Origin: Mageeibacillus sp. UBA1193
Lineage (GTDB): Bacteria; Bacillota; Clostridia; Saccharofermentanales; Saccharofermentanaceae
Length of the DNA stretch: 5,417 nucleotides
Assembly: GCA_002310155.1 (NCBI GenBank)
Contig: DBYF01000145.1
Coordinates: forward strand, 1-5,417
Direction of reading: 5' to 3'
In this document: piece after piece, positions 1 to 5,417 of the stretch
How positions within the stretch are numbered: position 1 is the first letter of the stretch
Layout: each line of letters opens with the position of its first letter
Program-made: the position numbers and the translations under genes
Notes under the pieces: generated by a model
Databases searched by the model: none
What the model was told of the DNA's origin: nothing
What the model saw: only the letters and a program-made list of their open reading frames with translations

Positions 1-95
1 TGAACGATCTCCATGTTGTTTACGTTAAAAGCACCTACAGCGTAACCGCCGTTATATGCCTTCTTGAACATTTCAGTAGTAGTAACTAATGGCAT
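1..95 (-). CDS. fba: Class II fructose-bisphosphate aldolase, N-terminal fragment
   Basis: This is the 5' end of a gene that leaves the window at its left edge; 31 complete codons are visible. Read on the minus strand from the ATG at 95-93 it begins MPLVTTTEMFKKAYNGGYAV and continues GAFNVNNMEIV. This is the characteristic start of Firmicutes class II, metal-dependent fructose-1,6-bisphosphate aldolases: the MPLV start, the YAVGAFNVNN segment of the first barrel strand, and the MEIVQ that follows. The family cleaves fructose-1,6-bisphosphate to dihydroxyacetone phosphate and glyceraldehyde-3-phosphate in cytoplasmic glycolysis and runs in reverse in gluconeogenesis. Family members are about 285-310 residues, so only about a tenth is seen, and the metal-binding histidines lie outside the window. 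The start is supported by AAGGAG nine bases upstream. A dedicated promoter precedes it, so it is probably transcribed independently of the genes to its right. The gene could equally be called fbaA; related ketose-bisphosphate aldolases such as tagatose-bisphosphate aldolase share this N-terminus. Confidence 0.88.
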   Translation of the reverse strand, partial: MPLVTTTEMFKKAYNGGYAVGAFNVNNMEIV

Positions 96-104
96 AAGTA
101 TGTT

Positions 105-110
105 CTCCTT
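105..110 (-). promoter_or_regulatory. Ribosome binding site of the aldolase gene
   Basis: AAGGAG on the minus strand, separated from the ATG at 95-93 by nine bases (AACATACTT). It fixes the aldolase start codon and is strong, as expected for a highly expressed glycolytic gene. Confidence 0.85.
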
Positions 111-129
111 TAATGATATTTGTTATATA

Positions 130-145
130 TGTAAATAAATTTACA
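130..145. promoter_or_regulatory. Perfect inverted repeat at the aldolase transcription start, candidate operator
   Basis: On the minus strand this reads TGTAAATTTATTTACA: two perfect 7-base arms (TGTAAAT and ATTTACA) around a 2-base centre. It begins about 10 bases downstream of the -10 box of the aldolase promoter, so it lies over or just after the predicted start of transcription. A bound protein there would block initiation or early elongation. The 2-base centre makes it a poor RNA hairpin, and no U-run follows, so a DNA operator is more plausible than a terminator. The TGTAA-N6-TTACA skeleton resembles sites of dimeric helix-turn-helix regulators in general (for example Crp/Fnr-type 16-bp sites), but I cannot assign a regulator. 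The region is AT-rich, so a chance palindrome is possible. Confidence 0.5.
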
Positions 146-154
146 CCAAACCTT

Positions 155-183
155 ATTTTACGAGGAAGTATAGTATTCGTCAA
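155..183 (-). promoter_or_regulatory. Sigma-A type promoter of the aldolase gene
   Basis: The minus strand shows a -35 box TTGACG at 183-178 and a -10 box TAAAAT at 160-155, separated by exactly 17 bases. Each box matches the housekeeping sigma consensus at 5 of 6 positions. Transcription would start near 146-150, giving an untranslated leader of roughly 50-55 bases before the ATG at 95. The promoter falls entirely within the only sizeable intergenic gap of the window, just after the stop codon of the membrane protein gene. No intrinsic terminator is visible between that stop (215) and the promoter, so read-through from the upstream genes may also reach the aldolase gene. Confidence 0.75.
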
Positions 184-214
184 TTCTATCGGCGAAACAT
201 CAGTTAGTTTTAAC

Positions 215-1003
215 TTACTCCTCTTTTGCGCCGTCTTCCTCAGCGGAAACCGCTTCCTTGACGTCCTCAACAGCCTCTTCAGCAGCATCGTTCAGAGCCT
301 CTGCAGCTTCTTCCGCCGCCTTCTCTGCTTTCTCCTGCTTCTCTTCCTTGAGAGCTGCCTTTACGAGATCAACGGAATCGTCCTTCGAATCATCCTTCTT
401 GGAGGAATCATCCTCGTCTGTATTCAGGGCATCGTACTTTTCCTTTGCCTTGTATACGGAAGAAACGAGCTTAGCTTCCTTAGCGAGAAGATCGAAATCC
501 TCTCTGGTAGCCAGATCCTTGGAAGATGTCTGGTAGCAGACTTCTTCATAAACGTTGTCGAGGATCAGGTAATCCACCTTCTCCATGTTCGCGCCGAGAG
601 TGGAGTTCTGAAGGAGCTGTGTAGCACGGTCAGCTGCACCGTCTCTTGCGTCAAAGGAATCGAACGGAATCGTGATCTTATTGAACATATAACGAAGAGC
701 GACTTCGTTCTTCTGATAGTCCATGGCAACACGATACTTTGCGATAACGAATGTGTGGATGAATACCACGACACAGATGAGCATGATCGCGCCGAATACA
801 CACCACAGAAGCGCATCCGGTGACTCGCCGCCTGCGAACAGATAACCTACCAGACCGGCGTCGATCGCAGCAACGATCAGTGTGATGATCCTTCTCTTTA
901 AGATCTGCTTCTTGGAAGCCGGAAAACAGTGGACTGTGTCCTTTGGCAGTTTATCCAGTTCTTCCTGGGAGATCTCTAAGTTTTTCTCTTCAACTTCACT
1001 CAT
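215..1003 (-). CDS. Two-pass membrane protein with acidic helical C-terminal tail, function unknown
   Basis: I do not recognise this 262-residue protein. Residues 1-38 are hydrophilic and end in a basic run (KKQILKRR, 31-38) directly before a membrane helix at about 39-57. A short loop (AGGESPDA) and a second helix at about 65-87 follow. By the positive-inside rule both ends should be cytoplasmic, with a membrane hairpin between. Residues about 88-190 look like a small folded domain; the stretch RVAMDYQKNEVALRYMFNKI has the strand pattern of bacterial PH-like membrane proteins, but that is only a resemblance. Residues 195-210 are a Ser/Asp/Lys-rich linker. From about 211 to the end the chain is almost all Ala, Glu, Lys and Val, with an 11-residue repeat. 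No signal peptidase site or catalytic motif is visible. The ATG at 1003-1001 has GGAGGG (1016-1011) seven bases upstream, and valS ends 20 bases before it, so the two are probably cotranscribed. The frame is a genuine gene by its ribosome binding site, spacing and membrane pattern. Confidence 0.85.
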   Translation of the reverse strand: MSEVEEKNLEISQEELDKLPKDTVHCFPASKKQILKRRIITLIVAAIDAGLVGYLFAGGESPDALLWCVFGAIMLICVVVFIHTFVIAKYRVAMDYQKNEVALRYMFNKITIPFDSFDARDGAADRATQLLQNSTLGANMEKVDYLILDNVYEEVCYQTSSKDLATREDFDLLAKEAKLVSSVYKAKEKYDALNTDEDDSSKKDDSKDDSVDLVKAALKEEKQEKAEKAAEEAAEALNDAAEEAVEDVKEAVSAEEDGAKEE

Positions 1004-1023
1004 AACAAAACCCTCCGAACCTG

Positions 1024-3678
1024 TTATTTCTTAAGTGCTTCGATTCTCGAGAGAACATTGTCCAGCATCTCCTGATACTTGGCCTGCTTCTCTCTTTCTG
1101 CATTGATGACCTTCTCCGGCGCCTTCTTGACAAACTCTTCATTGGCAAGCTTCGCGTTAACACGCTTCATCTCGCCCTCGAGACGCTCTTTCTCTTTTCC
1201 GAGACGCTCAAGTTCCTTATCGATATCGATCAGGTCTTCGAGCGGGATATAGATCTCACCGGCAGAGCAAACACAAGCCACCGCGGTATCCGGGATGCCT
1301 TCCTTGTTCTGCTGTGTGGTGACCTCAGTAACATTCGCCAGACGCTCAAGGAAAGCCTTGCCGTCTACGAACATCGCACGGTTCTTCTCATCGGAAGAAA
1401 CGAGGATCATGCCGATCTTACGGGACGGAACAACGCCCATGTCCGTTCTTACGTTACGGATCGAGCGGATCGCGTCCATCAGGATCTCCATCTGCTTCTC
1501 TTCAGCGGCGAATACTTCGCTCTCGCGGTATTCCGGCCAGTCGGAGATCATGATGGAATCTTTCTTAGAAGTAAGTACCAGATATCTGTAAACTTCTTCT
1601 GTCAGGAACGGCATGAACGGATGCAGGAGCTGCATGGATCTGCCGAGTACATCATTAAGGATGAACTGTGCTTCTTTTCTTGTCGCGCATTCCTTATCGA
1701 AGAGACGGGACTTCGCAATCTCGATATACCAGTCGCAGTATTCTTCCCAGATGAAAGAGTTGATCTTGGAAAGAGCAACACCGAACTCGTAATTATCGAA
1801 GTTGTCGGTAACTTCCTTGATGACCTGGTTCATACGGGACAGGATCCACTTGTCTTCGAGTGTGTACTTGGAAGGATCGACATCGTCAAATGTCAGATCG
1901 TCTTCGCAGTTCATAAGAACGAACTTCATAGCGTTCCAGATCTTGTTACCGAAGTTTCTTCCGGCCTCGATCTTATCCTGCTGGAAACGCTGGTCGTTAC
2001 CCGGAGCATTACCAGTAACGAGTGCATAACGCATAGCGTCCGCGCCGTACTGCTCGATGATCTCGAGAGGATCGATACCGTTTCCGAGAGACTTACTCAT
2101 TTTTCTGCCCTGGGAGTCACGAACGAGACCGTGGATCAGGACAGTATCGAAAGGAGTTTCCTTCATGTGCGCGCAGCCGGCAACGATCATACGGGATACC
2201 CAGAAGGTAATGATGTCATAACCGGTAACGAGTGTATTTGTCGGATAGTAACGCTTCAGGTCAGCAGTTTCTTCCGGCCAGCCGAGTGTACTGAACGGCC
2301 ACAGTGCCGAAGAGAACCATGTATCCAGAGTATCCGGATCCTGGCGCATCGGCTTGCCGCACTTCGGGCAGACAGCGGAATCTTCCTTGGTAACTACGAG
2401 CTCGCCGCAGTCATCGCAGTAGAATGCCGGGATTCTGTGACCCCACCAGAGCTGACGGGAGATACACCAGTCACGGATATCCTCCATCCAGTTGAAGTAG
2501 TTCTTATCGAATCTTTCCGGAACGAACTTGGTCTTACCGGAACGGACAGCTTCGATCGCCGGCTCAGCAAGAGTCTTCATCTTAACGAACCACTGGAGGG
2601 AAACACGCGGCTCAACTGTCGTACCGCAACGGTAGCAGGTACCAACGTTATGAGAGTGCGGCTCGACCTTGATGAGGAATCCGCCCTCTTCGAGATCCTT
2701 GACGATCTCTTTTCTTGCTTCGTAACGGTCCATGCCGGCATACTTCGGATAATCCTCAGTGATCTTAGCGTCCTCTGTAAGAACAGTGATGACCTCGAGG
2801 TTATGGCGAAGTCCGACTTCAAAGTCATTCGGGTCGTGTGCAGGTGTGATCTTAACAACACCGGTACCAAACTCGATATCAACGTAGCTGTCTGCAATAA
2901 CCGGGATCTTTCTTCCTACGAGCGGGAGAACGAGCATCTTTCCGATAACGTCCTTATAACGCTCATCTTTCGGGTTAACGGCAACCGCTGTATCGCCGAG
3001 GAGTGTCTCCGGACGTGTGGTGGCAAGCTCGAGGTATCCGGAACCATCCTCGAAAGGATATCTCAGGTGCCAGAAGGAACCCTGCTGGTCTTCGTATTCA
3101 ACTTCCGCGTTAGAGATGGAAGTCAGGCATTTCGGGCACCAGTTGATGATGCGCTCGCCTCTGTAGATGAGACCTTCGTTATAGTACTTGATGAATACAT
3201 CTTTAACCGCTTCGGAGCAGCCTTCGTCCATGGTGAATCTTTCGTGGTCCCAGTCGCAGGAAGCACCGGTCTTCTTAAGCTGTTCTACGATACGTCCGCC
3301 GTACTGCTTCTTCCACTCCCATGCACGCTCGAGGAACTTGTCACGTCCGAGGTCGTCTTTGGTAAGACCCTCTTCCTTCATCGTTGCTACGATCCTCGCC
3401 TCTGTAGCGATGGAAGCGTGGTCGGTACCCGGTACCCAGAGGGTATCGAAGCCCTGCATTCTCTTATAACGAACGAGGATGTCCTGAAGTGTGTTATCCA
3501 GGGCATGTCCCATGTGGAGCTGGCCTGTGATGTTCGGCGGCGGCATAACGATACAGAAGGAATCCTTGGATGTATCGCCCGAAGGTTTGAAATATCCTTT
3601 ATTCATCCATTCCGAATAAAGTCTGCTCTCGGCCTCTTTCGGGTCAAAAGCTTTACTGATGTTATCTGTGCGTCCCAT
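1024..3678 (-). CDS. valS: Valyl-tRNA synthetase
   Basis: This cytoplasmic class I aminoacyl-tRNA synthetase charges tRNA-Val with valine using ATP. At 884 residues it matches bacterial ValRS (about 880) and looks intact. Visible in order: the HIGH-type signature PPPNITGQLHMGH with HMGH at 55-58; the CP1 editing domain, about 200-345, with TTRPET at 220-225 and GTGVVKITPAHDPNDFE at 271-287, which hydrolyses mischarged threonine; cysteine pairs C181/C184, C348/C351, C421/C424 and C437/C440, consistent with two zinc knuckles; WCISRQLWWGHRIPA at 404-418; the KMSKS loop at 526-530; the anticodon-binding helical domain, about 600-760; and the C-terminal coiled-coil arm, about 811-884, typical of ValRS. 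K276, D282 and D285 have the spacing I recall for editing-site residues of Thermus ValRS. The ATG at 3678-3676 overlaps the preceding stop by one base (TAATG), with GGAGG at 3690-3686 seven bases upstream inside the acyl-CoA synthetase gene, so translational coupling is likely. It has no leader of its own, hence no local T-box. Confidence 0.98.
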   Translation of the reverse strand: MGRTDNISKAFDPKEAESRLYSEWMNKGYFKPSGDTSKDSFCIVMPPPNITGQLHMGHALDNTLQDILVRYKRMQGFDTLWVPGTDHASIATEARIVATMKEEGLTKDDLGRDKFLERAWEWKKQYGGRIVEQLKKTGASCDWDHERFTMDEGCSEAVKDVFIKYYNEGLIYRGERIINWCPKCLTSISNAEVEYEDQQGSFWHLRYPFEDGSGYLELATTRPETLLGDTAVAVNPKDERYKDVIGKMLVLPLVGRKIPVIADSYVDIEFGTGVVKITPAHDPNDFEVGLRHNLEVITVLTEDAKITEDYPKYAGMDRYEARKEIVKDLEEGGFLIKVEPHSHNVGTCYRCGTTVEPRVSLQWFVKMKTLAEPAIEAVRSGKTKFVPERFDKNYFNWMEDIRDWCISRQLWWGHRIPAFYCDDCGELVVTKEDSAVCPKCGKPMRQDPDTLDTWFSSALWPFSTLGWPEETADLKRYYPTNTLVTGYDIITFWVSRMIVAGCAHMKETPFDTVLIHGLVRDSQGRKMSKSLGNGIDPLEIIEQYGADAMRYALVTGNAPGNDQRFQQDKIEAGRNFGNKIWNAMKFVLMNCEDDLTFDDVDPSKYTLEDKWILSRMNQVIKEVTDNFDNYEFGVALSKINSFIWEEYCDWYIEIAKSRLFDKECATRKEAQFILNDVLGRSMQLLHPFMPFLTEEVYRYLVLTSKKDSIMISDWPEYRESEVFAAEEKQMEILMDAIRSIRNVRTDMGVVPSRKIGMILVSSDEKNRAMFVDGKAFLERLANVTEVTTQQNKEGIPDTAVACVCSAGEIYIPLEDLIDIDKELERLGKEKERLEGEMKRVNAKLANEEFVKKAPEKVINAEREKQAKYQEMLDNVLSRIEALKK

Positions 3679-5375
3679 TATTTCGCCTCCAACTTTTCAC
3701 TATCTTTCTTTCTGATATCTGCACGCTTGATCTTACCGGAAGTGGTCTTCGGAAGCTCATCGACGTACTCGACGACACGCGGGTACTTATAAGGTGCAGT
3801 AGTCTTCTTAACATGATTCTGAAGAGTCTTTGTCAGCTCTTCAGATGGCTGATATCCCTTGGTCAGTACGATGGTCGCCTTGACAGCAAAACCTCTGACC
3901 GGATCCGGGACACCGGTGACGGCACACTCGAGAACAGCCGGGTGCTCCATAAGAGCGCTCTCTACCTCGAAAGGTCCGATACGGTAACCGGAAGACTTGA
4001 TAACGTCATCGACTCGTCCGACATACCAGAGGAAGCCGAGCTCATCACGATAAGCGGTATCACCTGTGTGATAGAGGCCGTCGTGCCATGCTTTTTCCAT
4101 AGCCTCCGGGTTATCGTCGTAACGAAGGAGAAGTCCTACCGGACGTCCGCCGTACTCTTCAGAAGTTCTGATGCAGATCTCACCTGTCACACCGGTCGGG
4201 CACTCATTGCCGTCCGGATCAACGACAGCTACGTGGAAACCCGGTACCGGATAACCCATGGAACCGGTTCTCGGAAGTACCCACGGGAAGAATGTTCCGC
4301 AGACGACGGATGTCTCGGACTGGCCGAAACCTTCGTAGATCTTGCAGCCTGTGTTCTTCAGCCACTGGTTGTATACTTCAGGGTTCAAGGCCTCACCTGC
4401 CGTGCAGCAGTGCTTGAGGTTAGAGAAATCATAACCCTCGAAGCTCTCCTTGATCATGAAACGGTACATTGTCGGCGGAGCGCAGAATGTCGTGATCTTA
4501 TAGTCGCAGATCTTCTTCAGGATGTCCGCGCCGTTGAACTTATCGAAGTCATAGATGAAGAGTGTCGCTTCGCCGAACCACTGTCCGTAGAACTTACCCC
4601 ACATGCACTTCATCCAGCCGGTATCGGAGATCGTGAAGTGAAGTTTGCCGTCTTCAACTCTGTGCCAGAATACACCGGTAAAGAGGTGGCCGAGCGGCAG
4701 GGTATGGTCGTGAAGAACCATCTTCGGGTAACCAGTCGTACCGGAAGAGAAGCACATCAGCATCGGGTCAGTAACTACTGTTCCCTCAGCACCTGTCGGA
4801 CGTGTCCACTCATCGCTCTGCTTGGCGACTTCCGCGTCAAAATCGATCCAGCCATCCTTCTTCTTACCCCAGGTAACGCAGCGGATGACCTCGTGATCGT
4901 ACTGATCCTGATCCTCATCGAAACGCTCTGTGCAGTCGTCATCACCTGTGATGACCGCCATCTTGATGTGCGCGCTGTTGACACGATAGACATAGTCTTT
5001 CGCCATCAGTTGGTTGGTCGCCATAACGGTAACGGCACCGATCTTATGAAGTGCCAGTACCGAGAACCAGAACTGGTAGCCTCTCTTAAGTACCAGGAGG
5101 ACGCGGTCGCCCTTCTTGATGCCCTGGCTCTTAAAGAAGTTGGCTGTCATATTGGAATACTTTCTTACGTCGCCGAAAGTAAATCTCTTCTCTTCGTTGT
5201 TCTTACTTACCCACAGGATCGCCGGCTTGTCCGGTGTTCTCTCTGCGATCTTATCCATTACGTCATACGCGAAGTTGAACGTCTCCGGATAAGTTACTTT
5301 ATAGTTCTTTTTAAGGTCATCGAGAGTAACGAAATCGTCTCTGTTTCTCCCAACAAATTCTTCATATATTGCCAC
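3678..5375 (-). CDS. Acyl-CoA synthetase, AMP-forming, medium-chain (MACS) type
   Basis: This 565-residue cytoplasmic enzyme of the ANL superfamily activates a carboxylic acid with ATP to an acyl-adenylate and transfers it to CoA. The core motifs are intact: the phosphate loop FSSGTTGYPKMV at 209-220; TAGEAL at 325-330; the adenine-binding YEGFGQSET at 347-355; TGD at 437-439; the hinge region GRVDDVIKSSGYRIGPFEVE at 452-471; and the C-terminal PKTTSGKIKR at 542-551, whose K548 is the conserved adenylation lysine and the residue acetylated in regulated family members. Length and motif wording fit MACS enzymes and not acetyl-CoA synthetase, which is about 650 residues and has WWQTE where this protein has FGQSE. 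The glycine at 350 implies room for an acyl group larger than acetate; the true substrate (propionate, butyrate, branched or aromatic acid) cannot be read from the sequence. The start is GTG at 5375-5373; an in-frame TGA two codons upstream excludes a longer form. The stop overlaps the valS start. Confidence 0.92.
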   Translation of the reverse strand: MAIYEEFVGRNRDDFVTLDDLKKNYKVTYPETFNFAYDVMDKIAERTPDKPAILWVSKNNEEKRFTFGDVRKYSNMTANFFKSQGIKKGDRVLLVLKRGYQFWFSVLALHKIGAVTVMATNQLMAKDYVYRVNSAHIKMAVITGDDDCTERFDEDQDQYDHEVIRCVTWGKKKDGWIDFDAEVAKQSDEWTRPTGAEGTVVTDPMLMCFSSGTTGYPKMVLHDHTLPLGHLFTGVFWHRVEDGKLHFTISDTGWMKCMWGKFYGQWFGEATLFIYDFDKFNGADILKKICDYKITTFCAPPTMYRFMIKESFEGYDFSNLKHCCTAGEALNPEVYNQWLKNTGCKIYEGFGQSETSVVCGTFFPWVLPRTGSMGYPVPGFHVAVVDPDGNECPTGVTGEICIRTSEEYGGRPVGLLLRYDDNPEAMEKAWHDGLYHTGDTAYRDELGFLWYVGRVDDVIKSSGYRIGPFEVESALMEHPAVLECAVTGVPDPVRGFAVKATIVLTKGYQPSEELTKTLQNHVKKTTAPYKYPRVVEYVDELPKTTSGKIKRADIRKKDSEKLEAK

Positions 5376-5417
5376 GGATCAAATATCCCCCTTCATTACG
5401 ATCGCAAGGAATTTACA
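5376..5417 (-). other. Stub upstream of the acyl-CoA synthetase gene, possibly the end of another gene
   Basis: Only 42 bases are available. On the minus strand one frame is open from the window edge to a TGA at 5381-5379, and another ends at a TAA at 5398-5396, so either could be the tail of an upstream gene. An ATG at 5396-5394 opens a five-codon frame (MKGDI) that ends at the same TGA. I see no promoter boxes. The operon promoter, and any leader regulating valS, must lie beyond the window if they exist. Confidence 0.25.
5387..5393 (-). promoter_or_regulatory. Ribosome binding site for the GTG start of the acyl-CoA synthetase
   Basis: The minus strand reads AAGGGGG, 11 bases (5386-5376) before the GTG at 5375-5373. 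The spacing is a little long and the start is not ATG, suggesting moderate translation. An in-frame TGA at 5381-5379 lies between the site and the GTG, so the GTG is the earliest possible start in this frame. Confidence 0.65.

Noticed and set aside
121..151. A second promoter for the aldolase gene (TTGGTG with TATAAC, 16-base spacer)
   Set aside because: Both boxes are weaker than those of the TTGACG/TAAAAT promoter just upstream, and the site overlaps the palindrome; AT-rich leaders produce such matches readily.
184..214. Possible terminator after the membrane protein gene
   Set aside because: The only pairing I find is a short AT-rich AAAC/GTTT stem without a GC-rich stem or a following T-run, so it does not qualify as an intrinsic terminator.
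73..288. A minus-strand frame of 71 codons crossing the end of the membrane protein gene and the aldolase promoter
   Set aside because: It begins out of frame inside the membrane protein gene and overlaps the aldolase start. The basic, low-complexity product is what frame-shifted Ala/Glu codons would give.
113..823. A plus-strand open frame of 236 codons antisense to the membrane protein gene
   Set aside because: It has the same back-to-back register as the minus-strand gene and starts within the aldolase leader. The minus-strand gene has a proper ribosome binding site and operon spacing.
1621..3792. A very long open frame on the plus strand (about 723 codons), antisense to valS and running slightly into the acyl-CoA synthetase gene
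   Set aside because: Over valS its codons lie exactly back-to-back with valS codons, so a stop could only arise opposite TTA, CTA or TCA codons, which a biased gene avoids. Its product has no recognisable domain, while valS is complete and conserved on the other strand.
5411..5417. A half-site TGTAAAT at the right edge, identical to one arm of the aldolase palindrome
   Set aside because: The following bases do not continue the palindrome and the other side is outside the window; a 7-base match alone carries little weight.

Overview
The window carries four protein-coding genes, all read leftwards on the minus strand, in this transcription order: an acyl-CoA synthetase of the medium-chain (MACS) type (5375-3678), valyl-tRNA synthetase valS (3678-1024), an unrecognised two-pass membrane protein with an acidic helical tail (1003-215), and the first 31 codons of a class II fructose-bisphosphate aldolase (from 95, running off the left edge). 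The near-consensus Shine-Dalgarno sites before every gene, the Firmicutes-type aldolase N-terminus and the roughly even base composition suggest a Clostridia-like Firmicute, perhaps Lachnospiraceae or Oscillospiraceae. That placement is inferred by eye.

Region by region: 5376-5417 is a short stub holding the ribosome binding site of the acyl-CoA synthetase and possibly the end of an upstream gene. The synthetase stop and the valS start share one base (TAATG). Only 20 bases separate valS from the membrane protein gene, and that gap holds a good ribosome binding site. These three genes therefore look like one transcription unit whose promoter lies upstream of the window. The only real intergenic space, 96-214, has no obvious intrinsic terminator. 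It does hold a strong sigma-A type promoter (5/6 matches at both boxes, 17-base spacer) and a perfect 7-bp inverted repeat at the expected transcription start, so the aldolase gene appears to have its own, probably regulated, promoter.

Functionally this is mostly housekeeping: valine charging of tRNA and glycolysis. They sit beside an enzyme that activates a carboxylic acid larger than acetate and a membrane protein of unknown role. I see no mobile element, CRISPR array, RNA gene or obvious defence system. The points most worth a second look are the aldolase operator, the unusual partner of valS and its lack of its own leader, and the membrane protein with an 11-residue repeat in its tail.
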